64,000 nucleotides of DNA from Siphonodentalium dalli (Eukaryota; Mollusca; Scaphopoda; Gadilida; Siphonodentaliidae), in NCBI GenBank assembly GCA_032622095.1, contig CP136064.1, positions 180,394,011 to 180,458,010 on the forward strand, in the 5' to 3' direction. This document shows positions 23,242-34,222 of the stretch, in pieces. A program made the position numbers and the translations under genes. The notes beneath the pieces were generated by a model, which ran no database searches, had not been told where the DNA came from, and saw only the letters and a program-made list of their open reading frames with translations. Every line of letters begins with the position of its first letter. Positions within the stretch are counted from its first letter, which is position 1.

Positions 23242-24067
23242 ATTATACCCCCCACAACGAAGTTAGGGGGGGGTATAATGGAGTCAGCTCGTCCGTCGTA
23301 CCGTCCGTGGACACAAATTTGTCCGGAGTTTTTCTCAGTGGTTTTTTGATCAATTTCCTTGAAACTTGACAGACATCAACCACCGTGGGAACCTATGCAC
23401 CTGCGATTATGACGTCTGTCGGACCTTTTTTGGTGGAGTTATCCCCCTTTTTCGACATAGAATTTTTTTCGCAACATGCATAATTTTGTCCAAGCTTTTA
23501 TTCCTACATTTTTTGGTCAATAGGTTTAAGATTAGGGTTATGGTTGTACACCTGCAATGAGAACTGTTATTTTATTATATTTACATACTAAGTGTTGTCA
23601 TCACTAAATCCAGCATTCTGATTGGTTGCGCCCACGTGGCTAGTTGCAGCTAGCTCATAACAACATCGATACGTCATATGGGTTTGGAAAGACGAACGCG
23701 TAATGTTTTGGGCGCATTTGGATTCGCGCGCAGGATTGACTTAATAAATCATCGGGTTTCAATTGTTCCTGTTAACTTTTACCAAGGGTGCTATGGGTTA
23801 TTTTGGGCTGGTTTTGTCACGATACACTTTTCGATTTAAATACATTATCAAAAGTGGCTTTTTCGCTAAATGTATATAAATATAAGGATTAACTGTCGGG
23901 TTTTACACAAGTTATGACCACTTACCTCACGGTTACGTCTCCATAAAAACAGTCCACATGACAGTTAATCCTTATATTTTAACTAAATGTTTACTGACAT
24001 GTGAAACATCTTAGTATTTTACAAACAGGGGGTATCCGTAGTCCCATTGGGACAGTCACACCTCTAG
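23242..24067 (+). repeat. Hairpin-headed repeat family A, with an insertion
   Basis: Head hairpin ATTATACCCCCC / GGGGGGTATAAT at 23242-23279, then CGTCCGTCGTACCGTCCG and one to two units. The CTAG tail is at 24027-24067. The body is interrupted at about 23575-23985 by unrelated sequence containing the inverted pair AAGGATTAACTGTC (23883) and GACAGTTAATCCTT (23963). Confidence 0.6.
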
Positions 24068-24208
24068 ACTCTAGTTAAAAAGTAGGTGACCATTTTATCA
24101 TTGTTTATAATATTTCCATCAAATGTCACAAAACAAACATAAAACGAAAAATCTGCTTTGCGTTGTCACTAGATATATGCTCAAACATTCCAACAAGACA
24201 TGGAGGTA

Positions 24209-24990
24209 TTATTATGACCCCGACTTGAAAAGTCGGCGGGTATATCTAGTCGACGTCTCCGTCCGTCCGTACAAACATTTTGCATTATTGTTCAGCAACC
24301 GCTGTGCATATTTAGCTGATATTTGGTATGGTTATAGAGCAGCATGGGGGAACAGCTACATGCATAGCGCGGGTTTCATCCACCCATTGTTACCAGAGTT
24401 ATGGCCCTTTTTTTACTTAGAAAATTCAATTTTTATCTTGTTTTTTTGGTTTCCAGATGATAGCGTGAGCTTTGGTGGTACGATTGCAAATCCCGTATTT
24501 TTGTGGATCAGTTATATGAAAATACATGTCAAGTGCGAATTTGAATTTTGTCCGTCCGTACAAACATTTTGCATTATTGTTCAGCAACCACTGGGCAGAT
24601 TTAGCTGATATTTGGTATGGTGATAGAGCAGCTTGGGGGAACAGCTACATGCATAGCGCGGGTTTCGTCCACCCATTTTCACCAGAGTTATGGCCCTTTT
24701 TTTTACTTAGAAAATTCAATTTTTCTCTTGTATTTTTGGGTTTCCAGATGATAGCGTTAGCTTTGGTGGTACGATTGCAAATCCCGTAGTTATGGCCCTT
24801 TTTTAACTTAGAAAATTTGAATTTTCGCTTGTTTTTGGGTTTCCGGGTCGCTTGTTTTGTGGTTTTTAGTCAACATTTCTGTACGAACTTCTTTTGGAAT
24901 GGTCATATAGACCTCCTCGGATATCCGCAGTTTCGTCCATGCTTAATCCAAATTGCTACGGTCGGGGGCAAATACCACGCGACAGCGTAC
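24209..24990 (+). repeat. Hairpin-headed repeat family C
   Basis: Head hairpin around CCCCGACTTGAAAAGTCGG at 24219-24237, then TCCGTCCGTCCGTAC. Three diverged units follow, with GATATTTGGTATGG and GAGTTATGGCCC. A 161-codon frame at 24123-24608 is a by-product of these units. The tail is not clearly defined. Confidence 0.5.
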
Positions 24991-25084
24991 CTCTTGTTCT
25001 ATTATTTTACGGTTTGTGAATATTGAGTAATCTTGTCTTGAAAATTAACAATGAATTCCCCATTTAAATGTTGCAACTTTACCT

Positions 25085-25290
25085 CCCTCTTAATGAGTAG
25101 TTCCCTTAGGAAATGTTCAGACAATAAGTTTAACAAACGTAGGTCATTTGTTGAACTAATTATCTGAACATTTTCCTCCAATTAAAATGTAACTTTCTGC
25201 ACCTGTATTATCGATTTGCCTGTGTGTCGTCTGCTCAACTCCCCTCCAGATGAATACTTTCCAATGTATACTTCTATAACGGAATGGGAA
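25085..25290. repeat. Dispersed 'GTTCAGATAAT' repeat
   Basis: GAGTAGTTCCCTTAGGAAAT, GTTCAGACAATAAG, then the inverse TTATCTGAACATTT. Same family as 14535-14790 and 46824-46970. Confidence 0.4.
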
Positions 25291-25713
25291 ATTATAAAAA
25301 AGGTTAATATCACTCTAAAGCCACACATCAAATTTCAATATAAAGATTATTATATATCCGAAAAAAAGGAAGAATATTGGGGACAAAAGTCAAAAGAAAT
25401 CCATTCTTGTGAGAAGAAAACTTCAAATGGGATTCCCGTTCATATTTGATTTGATGCACTTCCTTTTTTCAAAACAAATAAGTTATTCACCAATGTTGAC
25501 AATTTTTAATAAGCAATACATGTAGGTATGCTGTGGTCTAGTTGAAGTAGCATACCGGTAAGGGAAGCAAACCTCAAAATATGTTACCACAGGTCCCCAG
25601 AGCTCATTCTGCGTAGGCCTTATCTTCTCTGGGAAATATCCTTATTTTCAAATTAACCAGTTTTCTAGTTTCTTTACAAACTTCTTTAGAAAGTACATGT
25701 AACTTTTTCTTTT

Positions 25714-26504
25714 TTATACCACCGGAATCAGCTTGTCCGTTGATCCGTCTGTCCATCCGTGGACACAAATTTGTCCGGAGTTTTTCTCAGTCGTTTTATG
25801 ATCATTTTCCGTGAAACTTGGCACAGACATCAACCACCATGGGAACATGTGCACCTGCGATTATGAAGTCTGTCTGACTTTTTTTGGTGGAGTTATCCCC
25901 CCTTTTTCGACTTAGAAATTGTTTGCAACATGTATAATTTTGTCCAAGCTTTTATTCCTACATTTTTCGGTCAATTTTTTTAAAACTTGGCACATATATT
26001 TAGTACCATGGGAATCTGTGCACCTGCGATTATGACGTCTGTCCGACATTTTTTGGTGGAGTTATCCCCATTTTTCGACTTAGAAATGTTTTTGCAACAT
26101 GCATAATTTTGTCCCAGCTTTTATTCCTACATTTTTAGGTCTATGTTTTTTAATCTTGGCACTGATATTTAGTACCATGGGAACCTGTGCACATACGATT
26201 ATGATGTCTGTCCGACTTTTTTTGGTGGAGTTATCCCCATTTTTTGATGGAGTTATCCCCATTTTTTGGTGGAGTTATCCCTATTTTTCGACTTAAGAAC
26301 ATTTTCGCAACATGCATAATTTTATCCGAGCTTTTATTCCTACATTTTTCGGTCAATAGGTTTAAGATTAGGGTTAGGGTTATGCACCTGCAATGGGAAC
26401 TGTTATTTTATTATTTTAACTGAATGTTTACTGACATGTGAAACATCTTAGTAGTTTAAAAACACGGGGGTATCCTTAGTCCCATTGGGCAGTCACACCT
26501 CTAG
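25714..26504 (+). repeat. Repeat family A, longest copy
   Basis: Degraded head (TATACCACCGGAATCAGC), GTCCGTTGATCCGTCTGTCC, about four units of about 165 bp, a short internal triplication of GGTGGAGTTATCCC (about 26224-26285), and the tail GTCCCATTGGGC...CACACCTCTAG ending at 26504. Confidence 0.65.
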
Positions 26505-26524
26505 TTTAGTTTCTATATATCGCC

Positions 26525-26667
26525 AAATGGCTTGTTGCATTCATCGGAAAGCTCTCAGTGAGAGCTTTCCAATGAATGGCAACAAGCCATATTTCCAACT
26601 AAATCCTGAAAAATTACCCATAATTCTGCTGTGGTTAATGAGTCGATTATTTAGTGAATTATTGTAC
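26525..26667. mobile_element. Palindromic mariner-type MITE ('CAGTAATGCCCTAA'), 5'-truncated
   Basis: Contains the family hairpin (TTCATCGGAAAGCTCTC and inverse) and the right arm to ATTATTGTAC; the left terminal arm is missing. Confidence 0.65.
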
Positions 26668-27717
26668 TTATGGGGAAGTAAAGTAAGGCTTTTGGCTTTG
26701 ATTTATCAATTGAAGGTGTTTATGACAAATAAAAAAAGTTGTAAATGGCAGATATAAGAAAACAACAGCGTGTGTGTAATAAAAAGAAAATCTAGTGGAT
26801 ACCAAAAATTATCTACCATTTCCTATGAAATTCCCTGATAACAAATTGGTGATAAAAGCATCTGTCGTTACTGCAGTTGGGATACAAGCCACTCGTGATG
26901 CCGTTGACTATTCAAAAACCATGAATGAACTGACGTCACATCAATCACGTGAAAAATCAAAACGACATTCTAACGTATATTCTTGCGTACTATAAACAAA
27001 AAGTTCCTAGGTTTTAACATTAGTTGATTGCCTACCATCATGGGTACATGTATTATGGTACAACATATCACAAAGTAACTAATATGTATTTGTTGAGTAT
27101 TTATTATACATTATATAAAACATGCAGGTGTAAGAGATTTTGTCCATTGAACTGAATTTCAGTTAAGACATATTCACGCGAACTTGCAGGTTGGGAGAAT
27201 TTAGCAAAGCGAGCTAATCAAGTGACACCAATACCTTTGCAGGTTGGGAGAATTTACTCAAGAAAACTAATCCTCTGACACATATCCAACAATTTTTGGC
27301 ATTTACTAAACTTCTAAAATGTAATTTGTGTGGTGGATTCTGTCACACCAATGGTAGATAAACATGTTATACATGTATACACAATATGTTTGTAATGATT
27401 CATGTATCATTGAAATGCCACATGCCACATTTTCATTCTCAAAGAGTATTATGCTTTAATAGCCTTGTCAGTCTTAGAGTTTGAAGCATGCTTCAAATTC
27501 CAACTGAAGAATAATGGCGACCCTAAATATGTAGAGTAGACTGATGTCAATGGGTCATGGTTTGGGTCATAGAGAACTGAACACTGTCCTATATGGGTCA
27601 CATACACTGTAGGAATAGGTTCAATTTGATATTTGCGGAGGAATGATGCTGAATGACACATGGAGAGAGGCCCAATAACATTTATTTAAAATTTAAGGGG
27701 TTTCCATGCATAGCCTA
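26668..27717. other. Intergenic, nothing firm
   Basis: A 66-codon frame at 26795-26995 has ordinary composition but no motif I recognise. GCAGGTTGGGAGAATTTA occurs twice (about 27187 and 27239). Confidence 0.3.
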
Positions 27718-27923
27718 GAGTAATGCCCTAAATAATCGACTCCTTAACCACAGCAGAATTATGGGTAATTTTCCAGGATTTAGTCAGAAATATGGCTTGT
27801 TGCCATTCATCGGAACGTTCTCAATGAGAGCTTTCCGATGAATGGCAACAAGCCATATTTCCGACTAAATCCTGAAAAATTACCAATAATTCTTCTGTGG
27901 CTATTATTTAGGGCATTACTGTA
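27718..27923. mobile_element. Palindromic mariner-type MITE, near complete
   Basis: From AGTAATGCCCTAAATAATCG to GGGCATTACTGTA; the two halves are inverted copies around GAACGTTCTC / GAGAGCTTTC. One TA end is degraded. Confidence 0.75.
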
Positions 27924-28335
27924 CATGTATCTCTGGATGTGGCAAGTTTAAATGGAGCTATACAGAATATTTCTTAATTTTTAAGCTAGTACTGTACATG
28001 TACATGTACAACAGCTGATAGAATATACTAGTATGCTATACATGTACATGTATGAAGACCACATCGTTCATATTATATTACAAGAGCATCACTAGGGCAT
28101 GGCAAAATATGACCTGCGGCCATTTCGAATTGTACTGCCACAAAATAAAATAATTATTTCAGCTTACAACCGTAACTCATGTAAAAATAATTGGACGGAA
28201 CCCATATTCGAACTTGGCATGTATATTTAGCTGGGAAATACACATACCAACTTTGGTTCATATCAAAACTAGAGTTATCGATCGGAAAACAAAAATGTTA
28301 AAGGACTGACGGACAGACTGATTACATAATACAAC

Positions 28336-28413
28336 CTTTCCGACTAAATCCTGAAAAATTACCCATAATTCTGCCATGGTTAAGGATTAGATTATTTAGG
28401 ACATTACTGAACC
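28336..28413. mobile_element. Palindromic mariner-type MITE, right half only
   Basis: Begins in CTTTCCGACTAAATCCTG and ends GGACATTACTGAAC, matching the right half of the family. Confidence 0.6.
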
Positions 28414-28706
28414 TGTAGATAGCCCAGATGTTGTCCATGAATATGATACAGGACAGTCGCAACCACCCAACTAGTTTTGTTACAATCATTTGAACGTGTC
28501 TAAAATCTCAACTACATGTATTATAGGACATCATTGCTCAAAATTTAACTCCCTCTCTATTAAATGCCAATATAGAATCTTAAAATTAGGGAACTACATG
28601 TACCTGCCATCAAAATATCAAATAGATTGAGTAAAATTGTAAATACACTTGTACGTCACCATGTGTTAATATTGCACATATTACTCAGGGGCAGCAGGAA
28701 GATGAC

Positions 28707-28897
28707 TACAGTAATGCCCTAAGTAATCGACTTCTTAACCACAGCAGAATTATGGGTAACTTTTCAGGATTTAGTCGGGAATATGGCTTGTTGCCATTCA
28801 TCGGAAAGCTCTCCCCACAAGCCATATTTTCGACTAAATCCTGAAAAGTTACCCATAATTCTGCTGTGGTTAAGAAGTCGATTACTTAGAGCATTAC
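28707..28897. mobile_element. Palindromic mariner-type MITE, cut by the next element
   Basis: TACAGTAATGCCCTAAGTAA through to GAGCATTAC. The expected final TGTA is missing where the element at 28898 begins, so that element probably inserted here. Confidence 0.7.
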
Positions 28898-29655
28898 GAC
28901 TAGATCATGCCATGAATCTCTACTCTTGCTAACGCAATATTCCACAGTACAAAACCTTGGAACTTTTTAAGTTTTGAAAGGGAACCTTATAAAGTCGAAT
29001 AAATAATGAGGGAATATATTTCTTATTTAATTCCTGTTCCTTAACCTCTTCGCTGCTAAATGACGTCGTGTGCTGGGCTGTTGACGTTATTGCCATTTTC
29101 CAATGGGAAACTATAACGGGAATACCACAAGAACTATAAAACTGACTCGGTTGAAAGGCTATTATCGTTCACAATCGTGGAACATCATACACTGTTAGAA
29201 ACTTGGAGATAGTTATTCCGATGCACCAATCTCAGAGTTCCAGTTATGTATAATGGCCTACTTCTAGTGTTCTGAAGTAGGTCCGTAGTACCTACGGACC
29301 ATATAGCACACGGCGTGCACTTTTACGTCCGTAATAGTTACGACGTCATAGCAGCAAAGAGGTTAATAATGTGTGAGCGATTTTGCATTGGGTCGCTTAA
29401 TTATGGGATTTCTCCTGGGTAATTAATTCAATGTTTATTGCGATATCGGCTGGCAAAAGTCACAGAAAAGTATGCAATTTCGAGTTGGGACCTTCACCTA
29501 CAGAAGTACATTATTAAGGAACAGGTAGTAACTAAGAGATATATTCCCTGGGTCATTTTTTCGACTTCAAAAACTTCCAAGGTTTTGTACTGGTGAAATA
29601 TGATCTCTATGGGTGTCAGCAAGAGTAGAGATTCATGGCATGATCTGGAAGACGA
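28898..29655. mobile_element. Long-TIR element (arms about 145 bp), host of a nested MITE
   Basis: The left arm reads AGATCATGCCATGAATCTCT and runs to CCTGTTCCTTAA at 29044. The inverse arm runs from about 29505 (TTATTAAGGAACAGG) to AGAGATTCATGGCATGATCT at about 29648. Arms share ACAAAACCTTGGAA. Little sequence remains between them once the nested MITE is removed. Confidence 0.65.
29041..29366. mobile_element. piggyBac-type MITE, 'CCTCTTCGCTGCTA' family, nested
   Basis: TTAA at 29041-29044 and 29363-29366, with inverted ends CCTCTTCGCTGCTA and TAGCAGCAAAGAGG. ACGTCGT / CGACGTCA continue the symmetry. Contains a further small hairpin GGTCCGTAGTACCTACGGACC-like at about 29280. Confidence 0.75.
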
Positions 29656-31490
29656 CCAGCTAGGTCATGTTGCTGCGGTGCAATATTATAACTTTGTTTC
29701 ATATTTATTTAATGTTTATATATATTATTGTAAACTAAACATGTCCACATGATCTATCCTATAGGTTTGACACATTCTTTTCGAGTATAGTTCAACAGCT
29801 CAACTGTGAACCAGCGAGAAAGCACATGTCAAACAATAGGATTAGGACCAATCACAGGCGTAAATTGTTTCGGCTGCTGTGTAACAACCACAACAAAATT
29901 CTGATATGACCCAAATACGGTTGCTATTAAACTGGGTCAGAGCATAGTGAGTGCACTAGATTAAGATAGGATTATAAAACAGGATTCATATTGTTACTTA
30001 GAGTCTGCCAATCTGACAATTATTCTGGGGAAAGCTGGACAAAATCTGCCCTGTACTATTTAATATTTGGGTCTGCATTCAGTCTAGGGAATTTTATTAT
30101 TATTATATTATTTATATTAACCCTTCGGCAGGTAGAACGACATTTATGTTGCCGTACGGTTGGGCCCCAACGAATATTTTAATAATTTGATATTCATTTT
30201 GAAACAACGAATAGTAAGTTTTAATACTTCAAACCAGTCAATGCAAACGTAATGCATTTATCGGTAATATTGATAACTTTAACTGTTCTAGCCCTCTTGT
30301 TTCGCGACCATGAATATACTAGTAACAGTCTATAATTTATGCCGAGGACATTCGATTGGAGACGGAAATATACTTCATAATTCTGTTAATCAGAATGTCG
30401 CATAACACCATGATACATGCCATCAGATTGATATCTGCTCATTAGTTGATTGTGTTTGCTCAGTTTTAAATTTCAGGGGCAGTTGTAATGTTGTTCACAC
30501 AAAAGTGCAGTTCAAAGCCCTTTAATCAAAAGCCTGTTTTATTTTTGAGAAATTTGTGATAGATAACGTAATTATGCAATGGTCTATCTCTTATTACGCA
30601 TTCTGAATGAATAAAGTGTGGAATTCCCCATTAGTTTCTGACGTCATTCAATTCCGGGAGTTTTTATTTACTGTGCCTGTAAATTGACAAAAGGAATTTT
30701 CCAAATTCTTTGTTATATTTTGAAGAAAAGAGGTCTTTCATTGTCGATCCACCGTTCACAAAAAAATGACAATGTGTTTTATTTAATAGGTAATTCCAAC
30801 ATGTATACAGATGAAAACGGGAAACATATGTTTCTTTATCTTATCATTTATGCGACCAACATTATGAAGTATTTGATTCGATATTTTCAATTCATTTCCA
30901 AATTTTTCGAGAGCTATTTGGTTCAAAATTTTATTCGAAAAAAAAACCCACTATTTGCAGGGGCCTACATGTACATACTAGTACGGTTGATGGGTGCAAT
31001 GACATGATATACATGTACGCCGTGTCCAGGCCTACAGATTAAAAGTGTAATTTGCACACATCAGTTAGTAGTTTGGCCTGGTAGGAGGATAAAATTTAGA
31101 CTAATATTCTTGAAATCTTTAGCATTTAGTTTCAAGAATGATCAGGTCCAGCTGGTTCCACAATAATTTATATCAATATGTGAATATAGGATTCAACATT
31201 TCAGTACATGTATTTCTCAGCGCAAAAGGTATTTTGGCCAATTTTGGGCACCTTTCCATACTTGGATGCATTTACTGACGAATTTGGGGGAATATAAAGG
31301 CCTGGTCGTTTACAGTAGACTTATAGTACATGTACTAGGAATATTATGTTACCATTATGTACTAGTACCATGTGCATAAATTCGAAAAATCATCTCATAA
31401 AAGGAAACTTATTGCAGTAGTACCGGTAGATAGATCTCTCTCTGCAAGGGGCTTGTATCACTCAGAATTAACAGATACAGGTATGACATT
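29656..31490. other. Intergenic, nothing recognised
   Basis: AT-rich, with scattered ACATGTACATGT simple sequence. The frames at 29991-30182 and 30684-31007 show no motif or codon pattern of a real gene. Confidence 0.35.
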
Positions 31491-32433
31491 TTAAAAGGGT
31501 ACTGTACACAAAATCAGGCCATTTATGGGACCATCTCCTTTTTTACTCAACAGAATATAAGCAACAAATGATTGAATTTGAGCCATGGATTAGTGCAAAA
31601 TACATCTACACTTGTGTGCTATACATGTATATAAACATCGGAAACGGAAAACAGCCGATTGTGCCTCCAGTTATCGGAAATCAGTCAGATGGGCTTTTTC
31701 ATTATCGGAACATCACTGACACTAGTATTTTTGCACTAATCCATGGCTCAAATTCATTCATTTGTTGCATATACACATGTATTTTGTAGAGCATAAAAGG
31801 AGATGGTCCCATAAATGGCCGGATTCAGTGTACACAGTACTAGTGTTGAAACGATTAATCGATTAGTCGAAATCGACACGATTATTAAATTAGTTGATCC
31901 CGAAATATGCTAGTCGACTAGTCAAGAAAAAGCACTACCTGAGTGCTATCATGACAGCAGTGCCATTGCATGGAAATATTATCACGTAATCTGTAACAGT
32001 TTATACATATTAACTTCTTAGAGCTTATTGCATTGTTTCTTTAATACACCAGACATCTCATTAGCGAGACTTACTAACGAGACTTGCCTATTTATTTCCT
32101 TGTTACCGGCGACAATTGTGTTTATATAAAATGTTTTATTACCTACATTCCCCAAACCATGAGATAATATCAAGGTTGCAGAGCCGGTTTAATACATCAA
32201 ATTCGGAGACTTACGGGCAAAACGGGAGATTATATAGTTCACATGCTTTCCGTTTTAACGTTCTGAAACGAAGAGTAAGATACTCAAAACTGCGATGCCA
32301 CATGGCCCTTTTTATACATCATATGGACATAGAAACGGGAACATAGAAGGGGTCAGACTAGTCGATTACCTCTGGCGACTAGTCGATTCCTTAAAAATGC
32401 TAATCGTTTCAACACTACACAGTACCCCTTTAA
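31491..32433. mobile_element. TTAA MITE family 2, split by a hAT insertion
   Basis: TTAA at 31491-31494 and 32430-32433, with ends AAGGGTACTGTACAC and the inverse ACAGTACCCCT. The two halves are inverted copies: GAATTTGAGCCATGGATTAG near 31570 and its inverse near 31740. Without the 577 bp hAT and its target duplication it is about 360 bp. Confidence 0.7.
31841..32417. mobile_element. Non-autonomous hAT element, 577 bp, nested
   Basis: Perfect 8 bp duplication CACAGTAC (31833-31840 and 32418-32425). Ends are TAGTGTTGAAACGATTA and its inverse, with internal GTCGACTAGTC-type palindromes. The duplicated 8 bp belong to the host MITE's terminus, which shows the order of insertion. Confidence 0.88.
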
Positions 32434-32492
32434 GACCTCATTCAAATTTATCTATAAAAAAATAACAAGTGATATTAATAAAAACAGTAAAC

Positions 32493-32498
32493 TTTATT
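32493..32498 (-). terminator. Polyadenylation signal AATAAA for WDR77
   Basis: AATAAA on the minus strand, about 120 bp after the WDR77 stop codon. Confidence 0.6.
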
Positions 32499-32615
32499 GT
32501 TCTATATAGACTACTAATTGGCAACAAAATTTGTGATATGACACAAAGAAAAGAAAATGCTCCAAAGAGATTCTCATAAATGACTGTGCAGAATCACTAC
32601 AGAATTTTCAATTTT

Positions 32616-33791
32616 TCAGGGAACTTGGGTCGTCTCCGTAGTATCCATGCTATGTTGTGACTTTTTTAACTGTTCAGACTCAGAACATGTATCTGCTTCC
32701 AGATCAGTTTGATCACCAATGTCAGACTGCCCATTACCTTCAGCTACTTCTACTTCAGTCATAATAGTATTGCCGTTCAAATTGCCGTTCAATTTCAAGT
32801 CATCAGAAGCAGGAGCACTGATATCTTCTGTATCACAAGAAACTATTGGACACTCAACCGATTTAACAGTAGAATCCCAACTACATGTGTAAATATGTTC
32901 ACCACTGCTATCCCACGACAGTCCGTGAATAAAATCAGTATGTTCAACATGTCTTTTGACCTGCTCTGTTGCATTTACTGGGTTGCCATTCAAACTTGTG
33001 ATGACAGCTGTACAATCCTCTGACACAGATGCGAGGAGATTGTTTTTCACCGAAGAAAACTCTAATCTGTATACACATCGCGAGTGAGGTGTGAAATGAA
33101 CAGGTGTTGCCATGGCATTTCTTATATCTTTGAAAACAATGTCCCCAGCATCACTTCCACAAGCTAAAGAGAACCGACCTTCTCCTTGCCAAGCAAGAGA
33201 TGTTGGCAAACCATTCAGTGGTGATATATCCAGCAAAAGCGCAGGTTTTGAATTCCGCAAGTCCCACATTATCACCTGCCCATCCATACCACATGAAACA
33301 AACAAATTCCCTTCCGATGGATGGCACTTAACAGATGTGATAGAGTCCGTGTGAACGGTAGCTGTGTGAAGTGATGACATCAGATCTAAGTCCCAGACTT
33401 TTATACTCCTGTCGTGACTCCCAGAAACACCCTTCTTGCTCTGATAAAGATGACCAACATTGGATACCAAATCATCATGCTCAACCACTGTGTGAACATG
33501 ACTAAATGTTTTAAAGTTTTCTTCTAAATCCCAAGTCTCTAATCCACCTGTATCAAGTCCAAGCAACACGCGATTGTCATTGAGCCAAATGACATCACTG
33601 ACACCTGACTCGAGTTGAACACCTGCTGTACATTTTTCAAGATTACCCGCATTTTCTGGGAGGTTGTAGAACCACAATGATCCGAGCCAGTAACGACCAT
33701 TCAAACTGGAAGCGCCCAAAATGATTCCACCATCTTTGTGACAACATATAGCATCGAAATGCTTGTCTATAGCAGCAGGAAAGCGGTCCAT
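32616..33791 (-). CDS. WDR77: Methylosome protein 50 (WD repeat protein 77), intronless
   Basis: A complete 391-residue frame. WDR77/MEP50 is the WD40 partner that stimulates the arginine methyltransferase PRMT5 and presents substrates such as Sm proteins and histones H2A and H4. Recognisable blocks are LGASSLNGRYWLGSLWFY (about residues 25-42), CTAGVQLESGVSDVIWL (about 54-70), EHDDLVS (about 104-110), GSHDRSIKVWD (about 124-134), GMDGQVIMWD, LPTSLAWQGEG and ASVSEDC. All align with vertebrate WDR77 in order. The start ATG (33791-33789) has a good context (AGA before, G after) and sits where the conserved part begins, so the longer vertebrate N-terminus is absent. The C-terminus beyond about residue 320 is a Ser/Thr/Glu/Asp-rich tail, making the protein about 50 residues longer than human. 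Vertebrate genes have many introns; this copy has none. Confidence 0.93.
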   Translation of the reverse strand: MDRFPAAIDKHFDAICCHKDGGIILGASSLNGRYWLGSLWFYNLPENAGNLEKCTAGVQLESGVSDVIWLNDNRVLLGLDTGGLETWDLEENFKTFSHVHTVVEHDDLVSNVGHLYQSKKGVSGSHDRSIKVWDLDLMSSLHTATVHTDSITSVKCHPSEGNLFVSCGMDGQVIMWDLRNSKPALLLDISPLNGLPTSLAWQGEGRFSLACGSDAGDIVFKDIRNAMATPVHFTPHSRCVYRLEFSSVKNNLLASVSEDCTAVITSLNGNPVNATEQVKRHVEHTDFIHGLSWDSSGEHIYTCSWDSTVKSVECPIVSCDTEDISAPASDDLKLNGNLNGNTIMTEVEVAEGNGQSDIGDQTDLEADTCSESEQLKKSQHSMDTTETTQVP

Positions 33792-33908
33792 TCTTGTGAT
33801 GATTAAATCTCTGTGTTAATCTTTATCTACAATTGTTTCAAAACAAAAAAATTGTGGGAAAATTCACAAGCATGTGCTGAATCAACTATTGCACTCAAGT
33901 TATCTCCC

Positions 33909-33965
33909 ATTGGGAAATATCACGTGACAGTGTTAAACTTTAAGTCACGTGACTATTGCGCGAAA
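33909..33965 (-). promoter_or_regulatory. Probable WDR77 promoter elements: CCAAT, two CACGTG, E2F-type site
   Basis: About 120-175 bp upstream of the WDR77 start: CCAAT on the minus strand at 33909-33913, CACGTG at 33921-33926 and 33946-33951 (the second within GTCACGTGAC), and TTTCGCGC on the minus strand at 33958-33965. CACGTG binds USF/Myc-type factors and TTTCGCGC fits E2F, which suits a growth-linked gene. No TATA box seen. Confidence 0.5.
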
Positions 33966-34194
33966 TTTAATGTTGTATTCCGCTCAGTTTGGGTTGTTGA
34001 CAGTTTGCTTTGTTTTTAACAGAATTATTCGCATCAAATTTAAGGAAACAGAGTTGATTCAAGATAATTGTGAAGATACAGATTCGGAAGACCCAACGCA
34101 TCTGGGCGATTCCTTTCAAAGGCCGACTAAAACTGAAGTGAAAGTTAATACTGAAATTGAAAAGAGAATATTTTCAAATTCAACAGGTCTCTAG
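33949..34194 (+). CDS. Possible divergent exon or uORF, unrecognised
   Basis: An 81-codon frame diverging from the WDR77 promoter. The part after an acceptor-like TTTTTAACAG (about 34011-34020) is acidic and basic, with coding-like composition (ETELIQDNCEDTDSEDPTHL). It ends at TAG 34192-34194 just after a weak donor-like AACAG|GTCTCT, about 30 bp before the MULE element. It could be the first exon of a divergent gene or chance. Confidence 0.2.
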   Translation: MTIARNLMLYSAQFGLLTVCFVFNRIIRIKFKETELIQDNCEDTDSEDPTHLGDSFQRPTKTEVKVNTEIEKRIFSNSTGL

Positions 34195-34222
34195 ACTAAA
34201 CTTTAAAGTAAAGACTCTATGT

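Noticed and set aside
24123-24608. 161-codon frame on the plus strand
   Set aside because: It runs through hairpin-headed repeat family C. The translation repeats itself with the repeat units, and no known domain is seen.
26795-26995. 66-codon frame with fairly ordinary composition
   Set aside because: No homology recognised, no acceptor or donor pairing and no neighbouring exon. Not enough to call a gene.
32440-32480. A-rich stretch near the WDR77 3' end as a retrocopy poly(A) tail
   Set aside because: The run of A is on the plus strand, while a tail of this minus-strand gene would appear as T on the plus strand.
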